A DNA stretch of 64,000 nt, taken from Rs1 sp029027825 (GTDB lineage: Bacteria > Pseudomonadota > Gammaproteobacteria > Pseudomonadales > Balneatricaceae). Within the stretch, counting starts at the first letter, position 1; every line of letters begins with the position of its first letter. A model generated the notes under the pieces. That model was not told the DNA's origin. It did not search any database and saw only the letters and a program-made list of their open reading frames with translations. The position numbers were made by a program, and so were the translations under genes. This document shows, piece by piece, positions 17,882-27,048 of the stretch. The DNA is taken from contig CP093399.1 of the NCBI GenBank assembly GCA_029027825.1, positions 1,922,001 to 1,986,000 of the forward strand, read 5' to 3'.

Positions 17882-17893
17882 ATTGTCAACAAT
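17882..17893. promoter_or_regulatory. GntR-type operator, site 1
   Basis: ATTGTCAACAAT, a near-perfect palindrome 89 bp upstream of the GntR start codon. It is one of three matching sites in the same gap. Confidence 0.65.
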
Positions 17894-17950
17894 CTACGGA
17901 AACCAAACCATACCCTGCTTTATAGCGATGGTCAACCTAGACCATCGACT

Positions 17951-17962
17951 ATTGTCGACAAT
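17951..17962. promoter_or_regulatory. GntR-type operator, site 2
   Basis: ATTGTCGACAAT, a perfect 12-bp palindrome and the best of the three sites. Confidence 0.7.
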
Positions 17963-18097
17963 TTATCATCATACAGGTGATCAGCGCTTAAAATTTGCTA
18001 AATATGAATATATTTTCTATGTTTTGTTAACAATACCTAGTTAATCATCCTTCAATCACATAACCAAACATTAATTAGATACGAATACTAAACTGTA

Positions 18098-18109
18098 ATT
18101 GTCGACAAA
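18098..18109. promoter_or_regulatory. GntR-type operator, site 3
   Basis: ATTGTCGACAAA, 11 of 12 positions palindromic. It lies 305 bp upstream of the regulator. The gap 17794-18279 holds no gene apart from these sites. Confidence 0.55.
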
Positions 18110-18279
18110 ATATTATTGTAGTCACGAAGGCATCAACAGCGCTTGAAATAAGCAGCTGCTTGAATATTTAGAGCCTGACCAACTAAACGCTAACCCACTA
18201 CGAAAAACCAGCACTGAGCCAGCTTCCCAGTCCTATTTCAAATCTTCTTGTTCACCAACAATCTGTCGATACCAGAGCC

Positions 18280-19176
18280 CTAGTGCTGCAAAACACTAGC
18301 ATTGAGCAGCCGAGCGATTTGACGCGGTTTTTGATAGGGAAGCGAATGATCGGTGCCCAAGATATTCTCGTATTGCCACAGGCTGTGCTCGCTAGACAAC
18401 TGCTGATGGTAAAGATGCATTGATTCGACACTCAAACCGCCGACCATACTGATAACATTTCCTTGATCAGCAACTAATTGATCTCTGTTGATGTTCAAGG
18501 CGGCGTTGTTTACCGCCTCTAAAGCATTGGCAAAGCCCAAGTAGCGCTGCATTAATCGGTCGATAGCTAAACTTTCGGCAGCGGGCAAGCTTTTACGATG
18601 CGGAGAAATAGTCGCTAAGAATTGCTTCACTCCAGCGCGCGCATCCCCATGACGCAAGCGAGCAACCGCCTCTGCATACTGGAGGCGCAGCGCCTGTGAG
18701 TCTGCCCATTGCTGCCGGTCTAACAAGCCGGGTTCTAGTACATATTGCTGTCGCACTAAATGCGGATAGCGCTGTTTGTACAACATAGAAACCAATCCAC
18801 CTAGCGAATAGCCACCTAAATCAAAGCACTGCCACGTTAAGTGTTCGACTAAGTGCTGAAGATCATCGACCAAGTCCTCGACACTAAAACTATGCTCTAT
18901 CGCTGATAGGTGCACAGTTTCACCCATTCCCCGAAGATCGGGCACAATAATGTGCTGCCATTGATCTAACATGGCAACAATCGGCGCCCAGGTATTTTTC
19001 CCCGCAACTCCAGCGCCGTGCAACAAAATCAAACAGCGGCCATTATCGACCTTTCTATTTTGATAATGATGGTAGCAATAGTTTATTTGCGGGAGCTGCA
19101 AGATATGGGTTTGCAACTGATATCTTTTATTGATCATATTGTTCATATTGATTGCTCTGTACTCATCTTGATCCAA
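18280..19176 (-). CDS. Alpha/beta-fold hydrolase
   Basis: The 298-residue hydrolase has an oxyanion segment CLILLHGAGVAG, the nucleophile elbow LGGYSLGGLVSML with catalytic Ser, a DLRGMGET strand-end typical of esterases and C-C hydrolases, and a C-terminal GTDHSLPYQKP providing the His. The middle cap region (about 135-230) is helical. The substrate cannot be told. An alternative start at the internal MNNMINKRYQ would shorten it by 10 residues; neither start has a strong ribosome site. It is on the same strand as the prp cluster but separated by about 490 bp of operator-bearing DNA, so it is probably independent. Confidence 0.85.
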   Translation of the reverse strand: MDQDEYRAINMNNMINKRYQLQTHILQLPQINYCYHHYQNRKVDNGRCLILLHGAGVAGKNTWAPIVAMLDQWQHIIVPDLRGMGETVHLSAIEHSFSVEDLVDDLQHLVEHLTWQCFDLGGYSLGGLVSMLYKQRYPHLVRQQYVLEPGLLDRQQWADSQALRLQYAEAVARLRHGDARAGVKQFLATISPHRKSLPAAESLAIDRLMQRYLGFANALEAVNNAALNINRDQLVADQGNVISMVGGLSVESMHLYHQQLSSEHSLWQYENILGTDHSLPYQKPRQIARLLNASVLQH

Positions 19177-19351
19177 GCTGCCTATCTTGGGAGCCTCTGA
19201 ACAAATCCCACGATAACTAAGAGCCTATATCCGCGAAAGAGAACCCCGATAATGGTCAGCCCATATCTAGTTTTTTGACAAAGGAGATAGCTTCTTATTT
19301 ATCCACCCTGCGAGGCGCGTGCAACTTGTTCAGAGGATCCTTAGACAATTA

Positions 19352-19511
19352 CCTGAATCAGTGACTTCACTGCACCACATAGCGCAAGCTCTTGATTCCA
19401 CAGCGGTTAGAAAAATGCCCGCTTAACCTACGGGTGCAGCTCAGATTTTTCAATTCCACTATAGAAACAATATCTTACACTCTGTATTCACTTTGAAGTC
19501 ACGGATTCAGG
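19352..19511 (+). repeat. Family A repeat (MITE-like), short form, target duplication AATTA
   Basis: The 160-bp copy starts CCTGAATCAGTGACTTC and ends GAAGTCACGGATTCAGG, with exact AATTA on both sides (19347-19351 and 19512-19516). It lies in the gap 19177-19647 between the hydrolase and the MATE gene, which contains nothing else I recognise. Confidence 0.92.
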
Positions 19512-19647
19512 AATTAAATAATTAAAGATACGGCGTTAACTATTTACGTGGCCGATATTTATACTGGATTCAGAACACTAGCAGTCAGACATTGTCATCA
19601 AATAAGGCTAGCCATAAAAATTGATGCAGTATATTGATAACTAGTGT

Positions 19648-21015
19648 TTAGGCAAACGTCAGCTTTTTGGAGAGCTTCCAGAAGCGATGTATCAGCACTA
19701 TGGCCACAAAAATCAAACCTGAAGCTAATCCTAACCAGACCCCAACGCCGCGCATTTCAAAGGTAAAGCCGAGCAGATAAGCAACCGGCATACCGACTAA
19801 CCAGTAGCCAACTAATGCCACATACATCGGTACTTTGGTATCATTAATACCTCTTAATACCCCGGCTGCAACCACTTGTCCCCCATCAGCTATTTGAAAT
19901 AAGGTCACTACCAATAAATAGCTGGCCGCGTAACCAATAGCCGACATATTTCCGGGGATATTGGGATCTAAAAACAAGTGAATCAAAAATTCTGGAAACA
20001 GGTAGAACAAGATTAAGGTCACCGTCATACAGCTGATACCTAGACCTATTGAAACCCAGCCGGATATAGTCACTGCATGACGATCTTTTAATCCGTAACC
20101 ATAACCTACTCTAATGGTGGTGGCGTTAGATAACCCCAATGGAATCATAAAGGCGATGGTGGTGATTTGCAGCGCGACAGCATGTCCAGCTAACTCAGCG
20201 GTACTCAGCCAGCCCATAAAAATAGCTGCCACTGAAAACAAGCCGCTTTCAGAGGCGATCATCAGCGCCACAGGAGAACCTAATTTATAGATTTTCTTAA
20301 ACACCGCCCAGTCCGGCTTATAGATTCTTACTAAAATATAGTAACGTTTATAGCGAGGATGCTTTAAGACATACACTAACAGCAACGTAAACATAAAAAA
20401 GTTAACTAGCGTGGTACTAATACCCGCACCAGCCAGCTCCATGCGCGGAAAACCAAAGTGGCCAAACATTAAGACGTAATTGCCTAACCCATTAATAGCG
20501 ATACCTAACAAGGTGATTTTTAGTATTACTTTGGTATCACCGTGCGCGGCCACCAAGTTGCGTAAAACCATAAACATAAACACCGGGATAAGATACCAGA
20601 CGGCAGTATCCATATAACTTTGCGCTAACTCCCCCACCTTAGCATCCAATTTAAGAATTGAAATAATCCATTCCATTTGCAATAGAATTGGAATGCTTAT
20701 CGCACTTAACATGACCGCGAACCACAACCCCTGACGGGTTATGCGCCTAATCTGCTTAAACTGTCTTGCAGCCAAACTTTGTGCTACTAAAGGGGTAATA
20801 ACACCCAACAAACCAAGCCCAGCCAGTAAAATCGGATGCACAATTGCCGTTGAAAGTGTACCTGCTGCAAGGTACTCGGGGCCAAGCCAGCCCATCATAA
20901 TTACGTCAGTGGTATTAATCGCAATAACCGCCAGCTGGGCAATAATTAAAGGCCAAGCTAAAAAGAATGTTTTAATAAGCTCTTGCGACCAGCTAATTTG
21001 TTTTAATTTATTCAT
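19648..21015 (-). CDS. MATE-family multidrug efflux transporter (NorM type)
   Basis: The 455-residue polytopic protein has the twelve-helix plan of MATE antiporters, which expel cationic drugs in exchange for Na+ or H+. The start region FFLAWPLIIAQLAVIAINTTDVIMMG, the QGLWFAVMLS helix and PVALMIASESGLFSVAAIFMGWL in the second half are characteristic of the NorM branch. I prefer the ATG at 21015, which gives the usual N-terminus; an in-frame ATG at 21102 would add 29 residues with no family match. Neither start has a clear Shine-Dalgarno sequence. It stands alone. Confidence 0.92.
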   Translation of the reverse strand: MNKLKQISWSQELIKTFFLAWPLIIAQLAVIAINTTDVIMMGWLGPEYLAAGTLSTAIVHPILLAGLGLLGVITPLVAQSLAARQFKQIRRITRQGLWFAVMLSAISIPILLQMEWIISILKLDAKVGELAQSYMDTAVWYLIPVFMFMVLRNLVAAHGDTKVILKITLLGIAINGLGNYVLMFGHFGFPRMELAGAGISTTLVNFFMFTLLLVYVLKHPRYKRYYILVRIYKPDWAVFKKIYKLGSPVALMIASESGLFSVAAIFMGWLSTAELAGHAVALQITTIAFMIPLGLSNATTIRVGYGYGLKDRHAVTISGWVSIGLGISCMTVTLILFYLFPEFLIHLFLDPNIPGNMSAIGYAASYLLVVTLFQIADGGQVVAAGVLRGINDTKVPMYVALVGYWLVGMPVAYLLGFTFEMRGVGVWLGLASGLIFVAIVLIHRFWKLSKKLTFA

Positions 21016-21102
21016 GACTTTGATTGGAGGCCTAAAATGTGGGTAATAATAGAGTGTGAGCTTGAAAAAATAAATACCTGAAAACCGATAGAGCAATCCC
21101 AT

Positions 21103-21495
21103 GCTGTATTAGCCAGCTGCAAAAACGAATACCAACCGTTAAAGTGTCTTAAAAAGACGACGTAATTTAGTTTAAGTTTTGAGTCACCATACTCTTAAAT
21201 TCAATAATGGACAAATGAAATAAAAAGTTCTAGTATCTTCGCCAGATGTTTAGATAAATACATGGTAAATATATAAATTATCTACCTATTAAGCTCTTTC
21301 ACCTAGCGAAAATTTACTGGCAAGCCGCTCATTTAAGGCTCGCTTTATGGCGTAATTTCGCTGAATTTTAGCTCGGTGCTAATATTGGGTCAACTATCCC
21401 AGAAAAAAGAATAACAAAAAAGACCAATGCATGACAATCACAGCGTTTTGTCTTGTAAAAGTCACAAATAAAACCTGACCTTTTGAGGATTTTTC
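21103..21495. other. Gap between MATE gene and dsbB; no gene seen
   Basis: Contains AT-rich sequence and one imperfect inverted repeat (AGCGAAAATTTAC at about 21307 against GTAATTTCGCT at about 21351) enclosing a short GC-richer segment. No ORF or known repeat family is visible. It must contain the dsbB promoter. Confidence 0.5.
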
Positions 21496-22032
21496 ATGTT
21501 TAAGCTGGCCACCAAATTATGTCAATCGACTGGCTATTGGCTATTGGTTTTCCTGTTCGCCCTCTCTTTAGAACTCATCGCCCTTTTCTTTCAGTACCAG
21601 TTAGGCTACGGTCCTTGCGTACTATGCGTTGAAATTCGTGCATTAATATTTGGCGTCATGTTGCTCGCCGTGGTGGGCATGTTAGCTGCTAGTTTTCGAT
21701 TGATCTCTATACTGCTCAATATAGGCTTAACAGCTTGCGGTATTAGCCTCTATCTCAAAGCTGAACACTTACTCCAAATAGAGCGTAATTTAGTAGAAAG
21801 CGCCTGTGGATTTAAGGCAAATTTCCCCAGTTGGCTACCTTTAGACAAATGGTTACCTAGCGTTTTCGAACCTTGGGAAGCTTGCGGTTACACACCGATG
21901 ATGTGGCTGGATTATACCATGGCAGAAGCTTTAATTTACTGCTCTTATTTTGTGATAGGTCTTGGTTTAGCCGGCCTGCTGTTGAATTTATTTTTTACTA
22001 ACAAAAGAAATACCGATCTAGATTTTTACTAG
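21496..22032 (+). CDS. dsbB: Disulfide bond formation protein B
   Basis: The 178-residue inner-membrane protein has four predicted membrane segments (about 13-32, 44-62, 69-87, 145-168). DsbB passes electrons from DsbA to quinone. The first periplasmic loop carries the redox pair in GYGPCVLCVEIRAL, and the second loop holds two further cysteines (SACGFK and EACGYTP) on each side of a longer hydrophobic loop, as the mechanism needs. TTTGAGGATTT gives a ribosome site. Length and order fit canonical DsbB. No dsbA is nearby. Confidence 0.94.
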   Translation: MFKLATKLCQSTGYWLLVFLFALSLELIALFFQYQLGYGPCVLCVEIRALIFGVMLLAVVGMLAASFRLISILLNIGLTACGISLYLKAEHLLQIERNLVESACGFKANFPSWLPLDKWLPSVFEPWEACGYTPMMWLDYTMAEALIYCSYFVIGLGLAGLLLNLFFTNKRNTDLDFY

Positions 22033-22061
22033 ACTGAGAGCGCCTAGAGATATAGGGGAGC

Positions 22062-22089
22062 AGTGGCTGCCGAATAATCAGCAGCCACT
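22062..22089. terminator. Stem-loop downstream of dsbB
   Basis: AGTGGCTGC pairs with GCAGCCACT across a 10-base loop, 30 bp after the dsbB stop. There is no clear U-run on the plus strand, so this is a possible terminator or stability hairpin. Confidence 0.45.
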
Positions 22090-22197
22090 CACTCGTTATA
22101 TGACTGCAATGCGTGCGCTCAATGCAGATCTAACCGATTAATCATTCTACCTGCTGTATTTTCTAATCTCATAGAGGCTTATATTAGCCAACGATAA

Positions 22198-22632
22198 TTA
22201 AGTTCCAGCTGCTCCCAAGATAAATACTTGCTGGCTTTTTAGCTCAGAAAAACCAAGCGCCCTATAAAAAAAATGTGTCTCTAACCTTTTACTATTGCAT
22301 CTTACTCTTAAATCCATGCCCTCCTCAGCAGACCATTGACTGGCCTTGTTTATCAGCGAACGCCCTACCCCTTGCTTGCGAGATTTTGCAGATACCGCAA
22401 TACCCGCTATTTCAATAAAAGGAGCTGACGCAAGCCGCAAACCGATAAAGGCATGCAGCCAACCAACAACTTCGCTATCTGCTTCACACAACCAAATTTT
22501 ATCGGTATTTGAGGCAACAATCATTGTCAGCCGTGTCGTTAATATAGAGGGTGACACATCACCGTAGCCAAGAATTGAAGACAGTTGAGCAATTGTTGCA
22601 ATGTCGGTAATAACGGCCTCTCGGATATGCAA
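22198..22632 (-). CDS. GNAT-family N-acetyltransferase
   Basis: The 144-residue single-domain protein with the GNAT fold transfers an acetyl group from acetyl-CoA. The N-terminal IREAVITDIATIAQLSS is typical, the acetyl-CoA pyrophosphate loop is KSRKQGVGRSLINKA, and FYRALGFSE closes the domain. The substrate is unknown. It lies between dsbB and the PerM-type permease, 116 bp from the latter on the same strand. Confidence 0.9.
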   Translation of the reverse strand: MHIREAVITDIATIAQLSSILGYGDVSPSILTTRLTMIVASNTDKIWLCEADSEVVGWLHAFIGLRLASAPFIEIAGIAVSAKSRKQGVGRSLINKASQWSAEEGMDLRVRCNSKRLETHFFYRALGFSELKSQQVFILGAAGT

Positions 22633-22748
22633 AATATAGCCCTAATGTTGTTAAGTGCTGCTAAGAACAGCTAAGAGCAGCTTAGTCATCCACAGACAAA
22701 GTCGGATATACCCTCAACCTCACCTTAATGAAAACACCTTTTTGGTGG

Positions 22749-23882
22749 TTAGTTATCTGCTGGCTGTTGCGTTCCTGAATCTGCCAAGGCTTCACTTTCA
22801 GCTGACTCAGTATCGCTACTTTCCGCAATCGCCGATTCGTAAAGACGACTTTGTTTATAGCCATAATGTAGATGTCGCAAGAATACCATCACCACTGCAG
22901 CGACTGGCAATGCAATCAATATGCCGATAAAACCGAACAGTTGACCGCCCGCCATAATAGCAAAGATAACCGCCACTGGATGCAGACCAATTTTATCCCC
23001 GACCATTAAAGGGGTAAGCAACATCCCCTCCAGCGCTTGGCCGACAATAAAAACTAAACCTACCCAGATTAATATACTTGGGTCATTGAATTGCACCATC
23101 GCGGCAATCACTGCAGCAATCACACCGACCACAAAGCCCATATAAGGCACAATACTGGCAAGACCTGCTAGCATGCCAACAATCAGTGCGAGATCTAAAC
23201 CAACCATCCACAGCCCTAAACTGTAGACGATGCCCAAAGCAAGCATCACCATTAATTGCCCTTTCATAAAGGCACCTAATACTTCATCACACTCTCTAGC
23301 TAAGGTGCTAATTTTAGACTCTAAGTCTCTAGGTAATAAATTGTTAATCTTGCTGATCATGACATCCCAATCACGCAGCAGGTAAAATAAGACCACTGGT
23401 ATTAGCACCATATTTGCCAGCCAAGCCACGATTGCCAGACCGGAACTGGCGAGCCCAGATACTATATTATTGACAATACTGCCAGTCTGTTTAACATTCC
23501 CTTGAACCAGTGATTTTATCAAATCAAAATCTAAACTGCTTGCTTCAACGCCGAAGTTTTGTTGTAAAAATGGCAGTAGATGTTCTTCTAACAAATTTAG
23601 TGCTAAAGGTATTTGTTTAATCATCACCGCTAACTGACTGCTAATTTTTGGCAGCAAAATTAATACAAGCAGCAAAAAAACCAGCATGATGACGCTAAAA
23701 ACGACCAACACAGCGCTGGTTCTAGACAGTTTATAGCTCTCTAATTTATCCGTCACAGGGTCGGCTAAATAAGCAAGCAGCGCGGCGATTAAAAATGGCG
23801 ATAATATAGGCCCAAGCAAGACCAGCAAGTAGCCTAGAACAACCAGTACGATTAATAAAAACCAGCGTTGAGTAATTTCCAT
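22749..23882 (-). CDS. AI-2E family transporter / PerM-type permease
   Basis: The 377-residue protein has about eight membrane segments in the AI-2 exporter-like (PerM/TqsA) arrangement: an N-terminal pair of helices, a large soluble stretch about 75-140, and a C-terminal half with LASIVPYMGFVVGVIAA, GQALEGMLLTPLMVGDKIGLHPV and FGFIGILIALPVAAV. These segments are diagnostic for the family; the transported compound is not. I start at ATG 23882 because TTGGAGAG lies upstream of it; the six extra codons of the longer frame begin with TTG inside that ribosome site. The extreme C-terminus is acidic and probably disordered. Confidence 0.92.
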   Translation of the reverse strand: MEITQRWFLLIVLVVLGYLLVLLGPILSPFLIAALLAYLADPVTDKLESYKLSRTSAVLVVFSVIMLVFLLLVLILLPKISSQLAVMIKQIPLALNLLEEHLLPFLQQNFGVEASSLDFDLIKSLVQGNVKQTGSIVNNIVSGLASSGLAIVAWLANMVLIPVVLFYLLRDWDVMISKINNLLPRDLESKISTLARECDEVLGAFMKGQLMVMLALGIVYSLGLWMVGLDLALIVGMLAGLASIVPYMGFVVGVIAAVIAAMVQFNDPSILIWVGLVFIVGQALEGMLLTPLMVGDKIGLHPVAVIFAIMAGGQLFGFIGILIALPVAAVVMVFLRHLHYGYKQSRLYESAIAESSDTESAESEALADSGTQQPADN

Positions 23883-24064
23883 TATTTGTTTACTCTCCAA
23901 TAAAATATAGTGATTCAGAGCTGAACTTTAACAAAGCAAACAGAAAAAGTCTGCTTTAAAAAACACTTAGTATGCAGGTTTGTTGTTAGCATCTTGAATG
24001 GCTATCTGTTAGAATTCGCCGCGAATAATTCACCGCCCTCTTTTTGATTTAAAGGTCTTTTGTC

Positions 24065-25114
24065 ATGTCTAACGATACAAATACAACTTCACTTAGCTAC
24101 AAAGATGCAGGCGACGATATCGATGCTGGAAATGCTTTAGTTGAGCGCATCAAGCATATCGCTAAAAAAACCACCCGCAAAGAAGTGCTGGGCGGCTTAG
24201 GTGGGTTTGGCGGTTTATGTGAAATACCTGAAGGCTACAAGCAGCCGGTATTGGTATCAGGTACTGACGGCGTGGGTACAAAATTGCGTCTGGCGATGGA
24301 CCTCAACAAACACGACACTATTGGTATTGACTTAGTGGCAATGTGCGTTAACGATTTGATCGTAGCGGGCGCTGAGCCGCTGTACTTTTTAGACTACTAC
24401 GCCACCGGAAAACTCAATGTTGATACTGCAGCTGCGGTTGTTGCGGGTATAGGTAAAGGTTGTGAATTGTCTGGCTGTGCTTTAGTTGGCGGAGAAACCG
24501 CGGAGATGCCAGGCATGTATCATGGTGAAGACTATGATTTAGCCGGATTCTGCACAGGTGTTGTGGAAAAGTCAGAAATCATTGATGGCAGCAAAGTACA
24601 AGCAGGTGATGCTCTTATAGGGGTCGCATCCTCTGGGCCACACTCCAACGGCTACTCTCTTATCCGCAAAATAATTGAAGTTAGCAAAGCAGATTTAGAG
24701 CAAGACTTAGACGGCCGTCCCTTAAAAGATGCCTTGATGGAACCGACTAGAATTTATGTTAAATCAGTCCTGAAATTAATTAAAGATGTACAAGTTAACG
24801 CACTTTCTCATATTACGGGTGGTGGGCTATTAGAAAATATTCCCCGAGTACTACCCGCTAACAGCAAAGCTATAATTGATAAAAAGTCTTGGCAGTTACC
24901 TGCAATTTTCCAGTGGTTACAGACTAATGGTAATGTTGACTCTATTGAAATGTATCGCACATTCAACTGTGGTGTTGGCTTAGTCATTTGCGTACCTAGC
25001 GACCAACAACAGCAGGCAATCGACAGTCTAAAAGCCAGCGGTGAAAATGCTTGGTTGATTGGTGAAATTGCGGTCGCTGCAGAGGGTGAAGAGCAAGTAG
25101 AGATTGACGGTTAA
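24065..25114 (+). CDS. purM: Phosphoribosylformylglycinamidine cyclo-ligase PurM
   Basis: The 349-residue AIR synthetase catalyses step five of purine synthesis. Motifs include SYKDAGDDIDAGNALVERIK at the start, GGFGGL, the ATP-binding SGTDGVGTKLRLAM, LVGGETAEMPGMY, SSGPHSNGYSLIRK and HITGGGLLENIPRVLP. AAAGGT precedes the ATG. Its stop overlaps the purN start as TAATG, so the two are translationally coupled. I saw no PurR-type palindrome upstream. Confidence 0.97.
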   Translation: MSNDTNTTSLSYKDAGDDIDAGNALVERIKHIAKKTTRKEVLGGLGGFGGLCEIPEGYKQPVLVSGTDGVGTKLRLAMDLNKHDTIGIDLVAMCVNDLIVAGAEPLYFLDYYATGKLNVDTAAAVVAGIGKGCELSGCALVGGETAEMPGMYHGEDYDLAGFCTGVVEKSEIIDGSKVQAGDALIGVASSGPHSNGYSLIRKIIEVSKADLEQDLDGRPLKDALMEPTRIYVKSVLKLIKDVQVNALSHITGGGLLENIPRVLPANSKAIIDKKSWQLPAIFQWLQTNGNVDSIEMYRTFNCGVGLVICVPSDQQQQAIDSLKASGENAWLIGEIAVAAEGEEQVEIDG

Positions 25115-25758
25115 TGAAAAAACGCATTGCAGTACTGATTTCTGGAAGCGGTTCTAATCTGCAGGCAATCATCGATGCCATTAATGATAAATCCATTAAT
25201 GGTGAAATTGTGGTGGTGATTAGCAACCGTGCTGATGCCTACGGGCTCAGCCGCGCCAAACAAGCGAATATTGCAACTAAAGTACTGCAACATACAGATT
25301 ATCAGAGCCGTATTGATTTTGATCAAGCGCTATTGAAAACCATTGATCACTACCAAGCGGAACTGGTAGTGCTAGCCGGATTCATGCGCATTCTAAGCGC
25401 CGAATTCGTCAATCATTTCGCTGATAAGATGCTTAATATCCACCCCTCTTTACTCCCCAAATATAAAGGATTAAACACTCATCAACGTGCCATTGATGCA
25501 GATGATAAACAGCACGGTTGCTCAGTCCATTTCGTCACGGCCCAATTAGATGACGGGCCAATTGCCCTGCAAACCATCGTTGCTATTGCCACCGATGAGA
25601 GCGCTGCCTCCCTGCAAAAAAAGGTGCATGTCACCGAGCATATAGCCTATCCTAAAGTTATCGCTTGGTATTGTGATGAGCGCCTGCAATTTATAGATAA
25701 GAAATTATATTTAGATAATGAACTTCTCAGTGAGACTGGTTTCAAATTATCATTCTAA
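25114..25758 (+). CDS. purN: Phosphoribosylglycinamide formyltransferase PurN
   Basis: The 214-residue GAR transformylase transfers a formyl group from 10-formyl-tetrahydrofolate to GAR. The nucleotide loop is ISGSGSNLQAIID. The catalytic Asn-His-Asp set is visible in MLNIHPSLLPKYKG and VHFVTAQLDDGPI. It starts within the last base of purM and forms the usual purMN pair. The folate supplier folD lies at the end of the same window but not in this operon. Confidence 0.97.
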   Translation: MKKRIAVLISGSGSNLQAIIDAINDKSINGEIVVVISNRADAYGLSRAKQANIATKVLQHTDYQSRIDFDQALLKTIDHYQAELVVLAGFMRILSAEFVNHFADKMLNIHPSLLPKYKGLNTHQRAIDADDKQHGCSVHFVTAQLDDGPIALQTIVAIATDESAASLQKKVHVTEHIAYPKVIAWYCDERLQFIDKKLYLDNELLSETGFKLSF

Positions 25759-25836
25759 GCTAGCTAGACTGAATTTTCAGAGAATTTTAAACGCTAATAA
25801 ACCACTTCTTTAGCAATTGAGACAAAGGCCTTAAAT

Positions 25837-26547
25837 ATGAAGATCAAGCAAGCATTTCCCGCTTATAAATCGGTCGTTGCTATCAGCTGTGGACTACTGT
25901 TATCTAGTTTCAGCCTCTCCAGCTATGCAATTGAAGCTTACCAAGCCACTTACGCTGCTAACTTTAAAAGCAAAATCAGCTTCAACGGCACTCTAAAAAG
26001 AAGCTTGAGTAAAACAGCGGATGGACAGTGGTTATTTGAAGATAATATCAGCTCGCTGTTAGCCTCGATCACTGAAAGCATTCAACTAAAGATTAACCAG
26101 ACGAACGTCCAACCAGTTAAGTACCACTATCTTCGAAAAATATTCGGCAAAAAGAAAAAACGAGATATTTCTTTTGACTGGGTGGCCAAGCAAGCGGTCA
26201 ATCGTGATAAAAAAGTCATTCAATTGCCAGAGCGTACTCAAGACAGATTGAGCTATCAATTACAACTGCAATTGGACTTACAACAGGGCAAGCGCGGCAA
26301 TTTCAGCTATCCGGTGATTAAATCTAACAGTGTCGATATCTTGAAGTTTATAGAAGTTGGCACCGAGTACGTAAACACGCCACTCGGCAAAATCAAAAGC
26401 ATTAAACTTAAGCTCGACCGCGGCAGTAACGCCAAAAGAGAAACTTTCATTTGGTTTTCACTAAAGCACAATTTTATTATTACCCAGTTACAGCAAACTG
26501 AATCTAATGGTAAGTTTTATTCAATCATCTTAAATAAGCTCTCATAA
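25837..26547 (+). CDS. DUF3108 domain-containing exported protein
   Basis: The 236-residue protein has a signal peptide (about 1-32, hydrophobic VVAISCGLLLSSFSL ending SYA) and a DUF3108 domain: YQATYAANFKSKISFNGTLKRSL, WLFEDNISSL, KKKKRDISFDW and the repeated-strand region FIEVGTEYVNTPLGKI...ETFIWFS. Such proteins often follow purMN in gammaproteobacteria, and they are periplasmic or outer-membrane associated with no established function. AAAGG precedes the ATG. An imperfect hairpin rich in GCAAAG lies about 25-55 bp after the stop. Confidence 0.88.
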   Translation: MKIKQAFPAYKSVVAISCGLLLSSFSLSSYAIEAYQATYAANFKSKISFNGTLKRSLSKTADGQWLFEDNISSLLASITESIQLKINQTNVQPVKYHYLRKIFGKKKKRDISFDWVAKQAVNRDKKVIQLPERTQDRLSYQLQLQLDLQQGKRGNFSYPVIKSNSVDILKFIEVGTEYVNTPLGKIKSIKLKLDRGSNAKRETFIWFSLKHNFIITQLQQTESNGKFYSIILNKLS

Positions 26548-26630
26548 TCGCCCTTAACCACTTAAACTTTAAGATCTTTGCAAGCACACTTGCTGCAAAG
26601 GTCTCTTATCATTACTCGCTGGGATTTTTA

Positions 26631-26888
26631 ATGAGCACTGCATATGCTGAAAAACTTCTTCAATGGCTCTTAAGCGAAGAGGACTGCGAGAGTGATGACC
26701 GACGATTTTACTGCAGCTATCTGATTGCCCACAGCAGCCTTTCCATGGCTGACGCTGCAGACGACGATAATTTCTTTAGCATTATGAAGAGCAGCTTAAT
26801 TGATGCTCTAGAGCAAGACACCCTATCCGAGCAAGACAAATTGGGGATTCATTCACTATGGGATGAAGCCCAGCACTCTAACGGCTAA
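26631..26888 (+). CDS. yfcL: YfcL family protein
   Basis: The 85-residue acidic cytosolic protein matches the short YfcL family: SEEDCESDDRRFYCSYLIAHSSL followed by a helix ending LGIHSLWDEA. The function is unknown across the family. It stands between the DUF3108 gene and sodN with its own upstream gap. No membrane segment or signal peptide is present. Confidence 0.8.
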   Translation: MSTAYAEKLLQWLLSEEDCESDDRRFYCSYLIAHSSLSMADAADDDNFFSIMKSSLIDALEQDTLSEQDKLGIHSLWDEAQHSNG

Positions 26889-27048
26889 TTTGCCGGCATT
26901 TTTAAGCAATTTATTCGCTTAAAATATTCTTTACTAAAAAACTAAGGTACTATTCGGGTACTTCATTTTAACGTTACATTTTGCTGGTTTTTATAAGCAT
27001 GCATTGTGTAATAATTATTGTCATAGCGTAATATTTAGAGGCAACAAC

